Shown here piece by piece: positions 37,653 to 48,845 of a DNA stretch of 64,000 nucleotides. The translations under genes and the position numbers were made by a program. Source of the DNA: Neocallimastix lanati (nom. inval.). Taxonomy: Eukaryota > Neocallimastigomycota > Neocallimastigomycetes > Neocallimastigales > Neocallimastigaceae. The stretch covers positions 848,001 to 912,000 of the forward strand of contig JACVTC010000033.1 in NCBI GenBank assembly GCA_016946835.1. The letters run 5' to 3'. The notes beneath the pieces were generated by a model. The model made no database searches, was not told where the DNA came from, and saw only the letters and a program-made list of their open reading frames with translations. Each line of letters starts with the position of its first letter. Positions within the stretch are counted from its first letter, which is position 1.

Positions 37653-40614
37653 TAAACTTTAATTAAAAAAAAAAAAAAGAAATATTAAAATAAAACTTAC
37701 TAAGATATCAATCCAAGGACCAATATTTTCGGATCTTTGTGGATATGGACGACTAAAAAAATTTATTTTTTATTTGAAATTATTAAATTAATAAATTTCA
37801 TAATTATTTATTTAATCAATTTATTCACTAATTAATTTATTAATCATATAATTTTATTATACTATTATTATTATTATCATTATTTATTTATTTACCGGTG
37901 ATTAATACACATTTTGATAGCATCAGATCTTAATTCAATCCAATTATTAATTAAAGAAGTTACAGAACCAAGTGGCCAAACAATTGAGAACAAAGATATA
38001 TAACCAAATTGAACAACCATTTCAGAGTAATCATCCTTGACTTTAAATTAAATATAAAAATATTAAATAATTAATATAAATACAGAGATAATACATAAAA
38101 TTGAATAATTATATAATGTATCCTATATATGTATTTATGTTATTGCAATTCTGTATTAATTATTAAAATAAAAATAATTTTACCATCATAAATTGGAAGT
38201 TCCATTTCTTTTTCAATTTGCTTAATAACTGGGTCAGTACTATTTTCTTTATCATCATTATCTTTTTTTTTATCATCAAAAGCAATGCCAGTAATTTTTC
38301 TACTAATAAATGGAATAATAGTTTCTTGGAATAGATTTAATATTTGAGCATTTAACATAAGATAAACAAAGTTACCAACTAATCTTTCTGGACCTGGAGA
38401 TGGAATTTCAGAAATAAGAGAACCTAATGGAGTTAACTCTAAGATTTCAATAAATTGCTTAGAAAATGGAATATAAGCCCAACCAACAACAATCAATGAC
38501 ATGAAAGAATTTAAGAAATAGAAAACGAAAACTTTCTCGGCGTAACGATTATCATATTCAATCTTTGTGGAATAATTTTCAAAATCATTAAATTTTTTAG
38601 CAAAGCCTAAATAAATTTTGTTTAAGAATGGAATAAAAGTACTATAAATTATAGTTGGAATGTAACACTATATTTTAATTAACATAAAGATGTAATAGTT
38701 ATTTTTTAAAACATTGAATATACAATAAATAAAGTATTTTATATTTTAGTTTTAAATTATTTTCTTTTTATTATAAATATTTATATTTGGTATATATAAA
38801 CGCTTGATCTTACCATGAAAAACTTGAATGGACCTTTGTAAAGATCACGAACCCAGATTTCAATACTAATAACACAGACGAAAACACAAACAGTTAAGAC
38901 AGCACATAAAATAATAAATGGATACGTTAAACAAACACGCTTAACCCATCTCTTCCAATTTGGATAGTATGGAACATATTCATCAGTAACCTTATCTTTT
39001 TCCATTCTTTCAGCTCTAAATTCTGGTCTAATCTTTTCAGTGTTTGTACAATTATTGACATTCCATAAAATAGCAAGTTGTTCAGCATGACGGTTCCACA
39101 AAATAATAAAGAATATACCCCATAAAACCTTAATTCATATTTATTATTATTATTATTATATTATTATTATTATTATATTAATTATTATTGTTTATTATTA
39201 TTTATTATTATTATTCATTATTAATTTTTATTATTTTTTATTCTTTATTATTATTATTATTGTTGTTTTCTGACTAATTTAATTAATATTTAATTATCTA
39301 TTTATTCTTATATTAAATATTTTGAGAAATTATGAAGATGAATTAATAAAAATTAATATTTTAAAACAAATTTTCACTCACAATGAAAATACCATAAACA
39401 ATAGAGAATCTTTTATCAAAGAAAAATGATAATAAACCAACAATTGCTGGTAATATTAAAGACATAAAATATTTTTGTACAAAAGCAAAGTAATAGGCAA
39501 CCTAAAATATAAACATAATAATAACAATATATAATAATAATGAAATTATTATTATTATTATTATCAATCAATTAGAATTTATTATTTTTTAATACATTAG
39601 ATATTTTAATATAAATATTTTTAAAAAAATTGAAAGAAAAAAAAACATACTCTTGAACCAAAATGATTACGAATATCAGTCATATCTTCAGTAGAAAGAG
39701 CCCACTTTTTAGACCAGTATTTAATCCATTTCTATTTATATAAAATATTATATGTTATAAAAAATATTATCATGAAATACTATACATTACATTCATTTAA
39801 ACTTAATAAAGAAAATTAATATACATACATTATTTAATTCCTTGTTATGAAGGGTAAAGAAACTTTCTAAATACATACCACCAGTTTGGTGCCAACCGCC
39901 TTCATTTTCAGTTGAAATACCAACACCACCTTCCCAAGTTGGACGAGTTAATAAATTGTAAATAATGTATAAACGGTCAGAAGTAGCTAATTTTGAAGCA
40001 ATATCTTTTTGAACTTCTGGATTATTAATATCTAAATTGTCGAAATCTGCATTAGCAACACCAACACCATTTAAATATTCTTGAATACTATTTATTATTA
40101 TTAATATTATTGAAATTGTTAATATAATCATTATTATAGATGTTATTGTTGATTATAATAAATTTATTTTAATATGTAATTTATTTAATATTTTCTAAAT
40201 TTATAAAAAACATATATATAATTATACATATAAAAATAATTAAATCATATAATATAAATTATCAAATTACCGGAATTTAAGGTATTCAACAGCTAATACA
40301 TCATCTGGACAATGAACACACAAAGCAAGATAACCATCTTTTAAGGATTTAACTTGGAATTCGAGACCAACTGATAATAACATTTTACATAAATTTTTCC
40401 AATAATATAAAACATATATTTCTCTTTGGTCAAGATTTTTTTCACTTGCAGTGATTTCTTTAATTGCTTTAACAACTTCTTCTTTTTCAATAATGTCCTT
40501 TGATGGTATAACATTTTTTTTAGTATTAAAGATCATAACATAATCAAAGTCATTATCTTTAGAAGATAAAGCTTCCTTTGCAAGAGGACTTTTTAGAGAA
40601 TTCACTTCTTCCAT
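37186..40614 (-). CDS. Anoctamin/TMEM16 family membrane protein, likely Ca2+-dependent scramblase
   Basis: Nine exons with consistent phases: 40614-40271, 40087-39829, 39731-39651, 39501-39382, 39128-38814, 38667-38184, 38040-37896, 37752-37701 and 37590-37186 (734 residues). Translation starts at MEEVNSL; a more upstream ATG (40656) would add a Lys-rich stretch. The cytosolic N domain is followed by about ten membrane segments, e.g. YFMSLILPAIVGLLSFFF and YPFIILCAVLTVCVFVCVIS. The calcium-site residues of fungal TMEM16 scramblases are all present with correct spacing: N484/E488 (LNLFQE), D538/E541 (DDYSEM) and E570/D574 (IELRSD). The family moves phospholipids across membranes or tethers ER to plasma membrane (yeast Ist2). 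The tail has no long Ist2-like linker. It is intact. The choice between channel and scramblase cannot be made from sequence. Confidence 0.92.
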
Positions 40615-40939
40615 TTTCTTTTTTTTTTTTATTTTTATTTTTTTTCTATTATACAATAATTAATATTTATAAGATATTATTAAATACAATTTAAAATTTA
40701 AAATATTAACATTACGCATACAATGATTTTTTTTTTTTTTTTTTTTTTTTTTGAAGTAAAAATAAATAAAATTAATTTTATCATAAATAAGACACTAATA
40801 TATTTACTAAAATTATAATTACTATTATTATTTATTTATTTATATATTTATATATTTATTTATTTATATATTTATTTATTAATTTATTTTTTTTTATTTA
40901 TAATTTTTCATTTCTCAATTGAAACCAAAATAAAATGAA

Positions 40940-40989
<50 letters not shown>

Positions 40990-41880
40990 TATTCAATATA
41001 ATTAGATAATAATGTTATTTGATAAATAATATTTAAAAAGATTATTCATGAAAGTATATAAAGATATAATAATCTAAAATAAATAATACTATTTATAATA
41101 ATTATCTGGAAAAATTAAATATGCCACACAACAAGAATAATTAATTGTTTTAAATTTAAAATTATATTTACCTTTTCTTTAAAGAAAAATACGTAAAGTA
41201 AAGAAAAAGAAAAAGAAAAAAAAAATGTTTATATATATATATATTAAATATTTAATTATTTTTTATGTGTATATAAATAAATAAATTAATAAGAAATAAT
41301 AAATAATAAATAAATTTAATTATTATTGAAAGTCGAAAATCTTTATATATAAAATGTTCATTACAGTATAAATGGATATTTAATTATGATTTTTATTTTT
41401 GTAATTATAAAGAAAATATGTATGATTTAACTTTCACAAAAATAATTAATTTAAAATAAATTACATTAAATAATAGATATATTATTCGAAATATATTATT
41501 TATATTAAACACTTATTTTTAATATATTTACAGAAATAAATGAATTGAATAATTTCAATAAAAAAATTAATTAAAATAAAAATATTTAATATATTTTACA
41601 AATAATAATATATTATATATTTTAAATATATTAAATATATTAATTACTCAGCCTTAATTCTATGGAAATATTACATAATTATACAACATACAAGCCAAAA
41701 ATAAAAATCTTAATTATTAAATTAAATTATAAATCATAATAAAACCATATATCACATGATATACTTAAAGTTATAAAATAATACAATTAACTAACAATTT
41801 AATTATAAAAGTTTTGATATTTTGATAATATTATCATGTGATTCAATGATTAGGCGAAATAAATAATATATAAATTATTA
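40615..41880. other. Intergenic DNA upstream of anoctamin
   Basis: A/T-rich, with a poly(T) near 40730-40752 and a poly(A) of about 41 at 40947-40987. ATTT tetramer patches lie near 40820-40880. No gene is visible. Confidence 0.5.
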
Positions 41881-41884
41881 ATAT

Positions 41885-42870
41885 TCATTATTATTATTTT
41901 ATTATTTATTATTTATTATTTATTATTTATTATTTATTATTTATTATTTATTAACAAATACTCTTTTTATTATTTATTATTTATTATTTATTATTTATTA
42001 ACAAATACTCTTTTTATTATTTATTATTTATTATTTATTATTTATTATTTATTATTTATTATTTATTATTTATTATTTATTATTTATTATTTATTATTTA
42101 TTAACAAATACTCTTTTTATTATTTATTATTTATTATATATTATTTATTATTTATTATTTATTATTTATTATTTATTATTTATTATTTATTATTTATTAT
42201 TTATTATTTATTAACAAATACTCTTTTTATTATTTATTATTTATTATATATTATTTATTATTTATTATTTATTATTTATTATTTATTATTTATTATTTAT
42301 TATTTATTAACAAATACTCTTTTTATTATTTATTATTTATTATATATTATTTATTATTTATTATTTATTATTTATTATTTATTATTTATTATTTATTATT
42401 TATTATTTATTATTTATTATTTATTATTTATTATTTATTATTTATTATTTATTATTTATTATTTATTATTTATTATTTATTATTTATTATTTATTATTTA
42501 TTATTTATTATTTATTATTTATTATTTATTATTTATTATTTATTATTTATTATTTATTATTTATTATTTATTATTTATTATTTATTATTTATTATTTATT
42601 ATTTATTATTTATTATTTATTATTTATTATTTATTATTTATTATTTATTATTTATTATTTATTATTTATTATTTATTATTTATTATTTATTATTTATTAT
42701 TTATTATTTATTATTTATTATTTATTATTTATTATTTATTATTTATTATTTATTATTTATTATTTATTATTTATTATTTATTATTTATTATTTATTATTT
42801 ATTATTTATTATTTATTATTTATTATTTATTATTTATTATTTATTATTTATTATTTATTATTTATTATTT
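41885..42870. repeat. 1-kb heptanucleotide (TTATTAT)n array with interspersed spacer
   Basis: A period-7 array. In its first half the spacer AACAAATACTCTTTTT interrupts it five times (starting at about 41953, 42000, 42103, 42213 and 42309). The last three intervals of about 100-110 bp also share a TATTATATATTATT variant, so a higher-order unit has been duplicated. From about 42355 to 42868 the array is an almost perfect heptamer run of more than 70 copies. Confidence 0.92.
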
Positions 42871-42944
42871 GTTATTTTTAATATATGATTTTAAACTTTT
42901 TTTGATGCATAATATAAATAATTTCATAATAACCATTATACTGT

Positions 42945-43085
42945 TATCAAACCAAGTTCCTTCCTGGTTGTTAGTCAGTGGGGTGGCATATAAAGCTTCT
43001 AGTTCGATCCGTTTGACTATTTTCCAGTTTTTTCTCACAAGAGCTTTTTACGGAATATAGTGGTTAGGGTTACAGTTAAGTTTTT
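42945..43085 (+). mobile_element. tRNA-like SINE candidate, copy B
   Basis: It starts after the heptamer array. The order of blocks is TTCCTGGTTGTTAGTCAGTG, a good A box (TAGTCAGTGGGG, 42972-42983), GCATATAAAGCTTCT, a B box (GTTCGATCC, 43002-43010), TTTGACTATTTTCC, TTTTTTCTCACAAGAG, CTTTTT, then a GATATAGTGG-like tail. It aligns block by block with the minus strand of 9083-9240. The gap between boxes is only about 18 nt and the arms do not form a cloverleaf, so a functional tRNA is excluded. A dispersed Pol III-type SINE is the best reading. Target-site duplications are not identifiable in the repeats. Confidence 0.5.
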
Positions 43086-43254
43086 ATCCCTTATATATAT
43101 TATTATTATTCTAAATCTCATAAATAATATTTATTATTAATTTGACAAATAAATTTTATTTTATTTTTTTATTATTTTAACAAATTAATTTTATATTATT
43201 TTTTATTATTTTAACAAAAAATATTATTAAATATTTATTATCTAATATAATTTT

Positions 43255-43590
43255 AGCTACACATACATAAACGGTTTATTTAAATACGCCATAGTATATT
43301 TAAAGCCACGTTCAAAAATGCTACATATCTAATTAGGTTAGGTTATACTTGTCTTGCTTCAAAGGGAAGTTAGGAACTAGAGAAGCACTCTGAGAAAAGG
43401 CGTACTAAAAAATTCTCTGCAATAATGTACATGTCAATAATTTACATGTCAGAGAGTCAATACTAAATATTCAGTAGGGCCTCCAGCATGGACATTATCC
43501 ACCTCAATATTCCCACTACCACTACTGAGGGGGGGGCTGAAATTAAGGGTGGTATGAACCGAAAATTTTTTTTTTTTTTTAACGGCAGCA
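43255..43590. other. GC-richer island, probable old transposon remnant
   Basis: About 330 bp with many G and C. It includes GCCACGTTCAAAAATGC (related to the AGCCACATTCCGAAA motif at 3342 and 3383), a CATGTCA repeat (ATGTACATGTCAATAA / TTTACATGTCAGAGAG at about 43427 and 43442), and CCACTACCACTACTGAGGGG. No long frame has coding character. It looks like part of an inactive element, but no family is recognised. Confidence 0.4.
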
Positions 43591-44661
43591 AACTTGTTTC
43601 ATCTTTATTAATTAAATATTTGATAAAATATATGTAATAAAATAATAAAAAAAAAAAAGATAAAAAAATAAACAAAAAATAAAACACAAAATAAAATAAA
43701 ATAATGGTATAATATATTCTAGTTTCAATTAATTAATATTTGTAAGACTTCACAAGGGCATTATTATACTGAAGTATAATAATTAATTTTGACTTCGCAA
43801 TGTTAATCATAATTTTAAGGTACAAAATTATGATCTTCATTGGATGAATCGGAAATAAAAAAAAAAAATTACACTATTATTCAAAAATAAATGCATTAAT
43901 TAATGTAGTTAAGATATTTATATATAATATATTTCATTAATTAATCAAACCAAAATATATTTATATTAAAACAATTATATCAATAAATAGAATAATAAGA
44001 AATAAGTTAATTTTTTATTTTTTATATATTATATATAATATTTTTTAATACTTTTTTATTCATATTATTAGTTTTAACATATTATACAATATTTCTTTTA
44101 TTCAAATCTAATATTTTTGTTTATATATATATATATATCAATTTTATAATATTCTACTTAAGAATATATTTATAAAAACGAAATTTTCAGGTATTTATTC
44201 TTAAATACTTTAAAATTTCGTTTTTATAAATTGAATATATATATAAATATTTAAAATTAATTTGGTTATAATTAAAATTAATTTATAATAATTAAATGTT
44301 AATTTAGAATTTATTTTACACAGCATAATTAATTAATTTATAATTTATCATTAATAATTCCATAAATTCCAAAATTTAAATATAGTCACTTCATATTTTT
44401 AATTAAAACTAAAAAAGAAGAGTACAGGGATTCTGCTGTCCTCTTTACTCATTCTCAGTGTAAAAAAAAAAAAAATTAAAAATAATCTAATAACATTTAA
44501 AAGTTTATATATAAATAGATAAATATTGAATAAATTAATATTTTTTAATAAATAAATATTTATATATATATATTGTATAATTAAAATGCTAATGTTTTAC
44601 AGTTATCACTAAAAATTATTATTTTTATTGTAATCTTCTCAATTCTTTATAAATATGAAAA

Positions 44662-44708
<47 letters not shown>

Positions 44709-44906
44709 TTTAAATTATATTAAATTTATTAAATAATATTTAAAAATAAAATTATATTGATATATATAATATGAAAATAATATATTGATAACAAAACAGT
44801 TCAATAATGCATGTTGCTTTTTTTTTTAAAATAATTATTTTTTTTTTATATGCAAAAATATGAAATAAAATTATAGTAAAATTAAAAATTTATTTTATTG
44901 TTTCAT
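43591..44906. other. Intergenic DNA downstream of TSR2
   Basis: A/T-rich, with a 64-bp hairpin (44168-44231), a small GC-richer patch at 44413-44460 and a poly(A) of about 37 at 44666-44702. No gene is visible. Confidence 0.5.
44168..44231. repeat. 64-bp long hairpin
   Basis: Perfect 20-bp outer arms (ATTTATAAAAACGAAATTTT at 44168-44187 and its complement at 44212-44231) enclose an inner 7-bp pair (GTATTTA / TAAATAC) with a 4-nt loop, separated by CAG/TTT internal loops. It lies in the gene-free DNA 3' of TSR2. Confidence 0.9.
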
Positions 44907-45443
44907 TTAACGATGACGACGACGAGAAGTAACAGTTTCCCAACCATCTTCATTAACAATTCTTTTACTTCTTGGTTCACGACAACTAACAGACTGTAGT
45001 TGTGATGATTCATCGTTAATATCCATAGAATCATCACTATCATCACTATCATCTCCTTAAACTTTACTTAATTTTGATGAATTACTTTTTCCTTTAGCTA
45101 TAAGTGCATTATAAACTTGCATGCCTGTATTTTCAATAAATGTTCTCTTGTAAGCATCAACTAATAGCATACCAACTTGTCTTGGGGAACCATCTTCAAC
45201 GTCCATATTAAATATTTCACTAAAAAAATCAACGAAATTATCATTTAAATCAGAAACCTCAACCTGATCTTTGTATACATTAAAAATATTTATTACTTCT
45301 TCATATAAATTTTGATAATATTCATGTGTTTTTAAACCAGCTAATGAATGATCAACAGCTAATTGAAGAGCTGTCCAATTTGAAAAAATAATTTCAACAA
45401 TTTTTTCAAAAATTTTCTGATTACTAAGCTGAGCGACTACCAT
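44907..45443 (-). CDS. TSR2: Pre-rRNA-processing/ribosome-escort protein TSR2, interrupted by an in-frame TAA
   Basis: From ATG 45443, 128 residues are open and match the TSR2 family: FEKIVEIIFSNWTALQLAVD, the conserved WxALQLAV start, a helical middle, and DVEDGSPRQVGMLLVDAYK, equal to the VEDGS..QV block. TSR2 escorts Rps26 into 40S precursors. A TAA at 45059-45057 follows SKLSKV. In the same frame, without any gap, sequence then reads GDDSDDSDDSMDINDESS and ends VNEDGWETVTSRRRHR before a second TAA at 44909-44907. An acidic stretch and a DGWxxV-plus-basic end are the normal C-terminus of TSR2. The stop therefore sits inside the gene (177 coding residues plus the TAA). Possible causes are readthrough, a recent nonsense mutation or a base-call error. 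A 12-nt GT-AG segment spans the stop but is too short for a normal intron. Confidence 0.85.
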
Positions 45444-45777
45444 TTTTTTTTTATTTTAATATATTATATATAAAAATTTAAAATAAAAAAAGAAGTAGTA
45501 GTTTATTTTTTCTTTATATACTAATTTTTTTTTTTTTTTTTTAATATAAGAATTTATTTAGAATTAAAATTAATTATAATTATTTAAAATTTAAAATTTT
45601 TAATAATTTGATTGACTAAAATACTCGATTATATCAAATTTAATAAAAAATTAATTTTAAAATAATATGAATTAAGTTTAATCACTAATTTAAAAAATAA
45701 AATAAAATTTACTATATATTAAATTCCTAATTTATAGTTTCAATTACGAATAAAGAATGTCATAATTTTTATTTTTA

Positions 45778-45816
<39 letters not shown>

Positions 45817-46368
45817 TATATTTTAATAAATAAAACTTATATATATATATATGAATATTTATATGAAACAGAAACATGAATGATTTATTTGATATTACTT
45901 ATAATTTACTAATATAATAGCCTTTTTTTTTTTTTTTTTGATATATATAAATATTAATATTGTTATTATATTAAAAGTTCTTCTACATAATTAAAAAACT
46001 TTATATCACATATTTATAGATAAGAAACATAAGCAATCTAGTAATTCAATATAAATGTATAATAAATATATTATATTTATATTATGCATATAAAATTAAT
46101 ACAAACTAATCTTTTTTTATAATGTTAATTATTGATTTAATACAAAAGGTAATATAGTAGTATTATCTATATTTATTATGAAGTTAAGATAAAGTATTAA
46201 TATTATAATAAGTTGGTACATAATTATATAAATAACTGAATTAGAAACTATCCAAAAATTATTAATAGTTTTTTTTATTTTTTTTATTTTTTTTATTTTT
46301 ATTTTTTTTTATTTTTTATTTTTTTTGTTTTATTTTATTAAATAATAATAATAAAAAAATTTATACAT

Positions 46369-46408
<40 letters not shown>

Positions 46409-46783
46409 ATATAAATATATATAAATATATATATATATATTTAATAGAAAGGAATTTGACAATCTATGATCATAATTATTTTACTTTCGTTTTAAATAAT
46501 ATTTCAGTTAATATAAATCATATTATAAATTATTAATTATCTGTATTTTTTTTTTTTTTTTATTAGGGAAATACAAAATTATTTAATATAAATTTAGGGT
46601 TTATGCTATTTACTTTTTTTTTTTTTATATTTTATTTTTTCTTATTCTTTTATTATTTATTTATTTTTTTTTTTACTTATTTAGTTCTGTTAATATTAAA
46701 AATATAATTATTTTAATAAATATTATATATAATACTTTTTTTTTTTTTTGTACTAATAGAAATAAATCTAATCTATTTGAAAT

Positions 46784-46843
<60 letters not shown>

Positions 46844-47552
46844 ATTTTATTTAGAATACGTAAAATAAGAGAAACAGAAGTTAAATGTGATTCATATGTA
46901 TTGAAACATATTGTAATACTTTTAAAATACAAGCCATACTATATATTAATATAAAAGCATTTAATTTAGAATAGTTAAGTACTTGTAACTCTTTATCAAT
47001 TAAATATATAAATAAAATTGACATAATTATAAACCATAAATTCATGACTTTTAATATATCTATTTTAATTTTGAAATATTATTATAAATTTTAAGGCAAT
47101 TAATAATAACTAGCTAACTAAATAAATAAATAAATACGAAAGGAATATAAATAAATAGAATGTAAATATAAAATTTATACCTTTATTCAGAAAATTTTCA
47201 AATTTTAAATTAAAAATATATATATAATTTAAATGTAATCAATATAATAATATATTTTAGTATAAAAGTATACTAAATAGTTACATATTATTATACTTAC
47301 TATAACTATCAGATATATGCAGCCAATTTATCTGGTGTATGTTTGGTATGATTGATGATACACTCTATTTTTTTGTGAATTTTTAATTATTTATTTAATT
47401 ATTTAATTATTTAATTATTTAATTATTTAATTATTTAATTATTTATTTATTTTATTTATATTTTTTTTTTTTTAAAAAAAATTATTCGTTTGAGATTTTA
47501 AATAAATTAGAATTATAAAAATTTTAAATATTTTTTAAGAAAAAAGTATAAT

Positions 47553-47586
<34 letters not shown>

Positions 47587-47843
47587 AAATATATAAATTT
47601 CTACATGTTAATTATTATTATTATGATAATAATAATTATTTTCCTTAAATATTGATACATATATATATAATAAAGTATTTATATCAAATAAGTAGTGAAA
47701 TCTCATAAGAGATATTATTAATAAAAATATAAATATATATATTGTTCATGAATTGATAATATATGTTTTGATATATTGACTTAATAGAAAAAATAATTAA
47801 TTGAAATGATATAAAAATAAAAAATTGTTTAAAAATATACTAC
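45444..47843. other. Intergenic DNA between TSR2 and the SF3B3 pseudogene
   Basis: 2.4 kb of A/T simple sequence: poly(A) at 45780-45810, poly(T) at 46373-46404, an (AAAT)n tract at about 46788-46846 and an (AATTATTT)n octamer run at about 47385-47440. No coding signal is seen. Confidence 0.6.
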
Positions 47844-48845
47844 TTAAAAGGCTACTCTAACACTCATATCTTCAATCTTTTTAGATACTTCACTAACTGT
47901 TTTATTCAGTTCTTCTGCAATCATGGTTTTTCTTTCATATGGTAATAAATTATATTGTTCATATAAATTTCCATCAATTACATTTTTTACTGGTATATAA
48001 TAAGAACTGTATGCTAAATGATCTCTTCCGCAAAGTAGAGATGCATTTTCTATTAAATGCATCTCTAGATTTTGGAATAAATCAACATCTTCATGATTAA
48101 TAAATAGAATAAATACACCAATTCCTCCTAATATTGTGGTATAACATAAAATTTCTTTTCCACCAGCAATTAATGTAGTTCTATTAATAGAAATTAAAGA
48201 TTCACCAACATGATATTCACATAAAAAATGTGTTACTGTATGTGGTGCACCATGTAAATATCCCTTTTCATATATTTAACGATTACCAGTTGAGTCTTCA
48301 TCAACTTCTTCTGAGGTTGATGCGGGTAAACGATCAACAAAGAAGTTACCAAATTTATCACCACCAACAACTGTATCATAATCTACCATTGTCGTACATG
48401 TTATTCATCTCGGAATGTATCATCAGCAAATATAATAATACGATTTTCACGATTTTTATATGTAGCATAAGTAACGGATTCTTGTATATCACTTACAACA
48501 ATTCTATCACCTTGAGTATGAATAGTATAAATCAAATTTGGAAATTGCTGTTTCAATAATAAATACAATATTAATTATATAATATTATTTATTTTTAATT
48601 AAATTTTTCAATAGTTAAAATTCTAAGAGTATTTCCTGTTATGGCAACAATACCTTCTGGACATTGTTCAGAACAAAAGTTTGAACTATATTCTAAAGTT
48701 TAATAAGATAATGGAATCAAGGTAGTTTTTGATTGATAAGTATAGGTAATCCATGAACAACTAGAAAGTACTAATAAAGCTGGTTCATCTTTAATTTTAA
48801 ATTTTAAATTGATAGAACAATTCCTTTATATTTTGCTAATTGTAA
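47844..48845 (-). pseudogene. RSE1: Decayed C-terminal part of splicing factor SF3B3/Rse1
   Basis: Read on the minus strand, blocks match the SF3B3 C-terminal half in order: [133 protein letters not shown] and LLCGRDHLAYSSYY..PVKNVIDGN, ending VSKKIEDMSVRVAF. SF3B3 is a three-propeller scaffold of the U2 snRNP SF3b complex. This copy is broken: a TAA interrupts LSY-TLEY and another follows STGNR, a frameshift lies in the DDTF region (about 48400), and about 200 residues between TLRILTIEKF and FPNLIYTI are absent. The N-terminal two thirds is missing. The last 130 residues are still clean. A functional copy should exist elsewhere. Confidence 0.88.

Noticed and set aside
42960-43030. Functional tRNA gene
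   Set aside because: A and B boxes are present but the spacing is too short and the T-stem and acceptor stem do not pair. The related copy at 9.1-9.2 kb also fails, so a SINE is the better reading.
43463-43687. Minus-strand open frame across the GC-richer island
   Set aside because: Half of it is homopolymer-derived Phe/Lys. The rest has no recognisable domain, and the island is better explained as a repeat remnant.
45049-45066. A 12-nt GT-AG micro-intron removing the TSR2 stop
   Set aside because: It is frame-preserving but shorter than known spliceosomal introns and has no branch point. Kept only as a test in the finding.
48230-48559. Plus-strand open frame of 109 codons
   Set aside because: It lies opposite the SF3B3 pseudogene blocks, which match a known family on the minus strand.
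44907-48845. Reassignment of TAA to a sense codon, to explain TAA within TSR2 and SF3B3-like sequence
   Set aside because: STE12, NIC96, eIF3h, RPB8, BET-GATA, TBC and BRE1 all end at TAA at the expected family end, so TAA is a normal stop. The SF3B3 copy also has a frameshift and a deletion.
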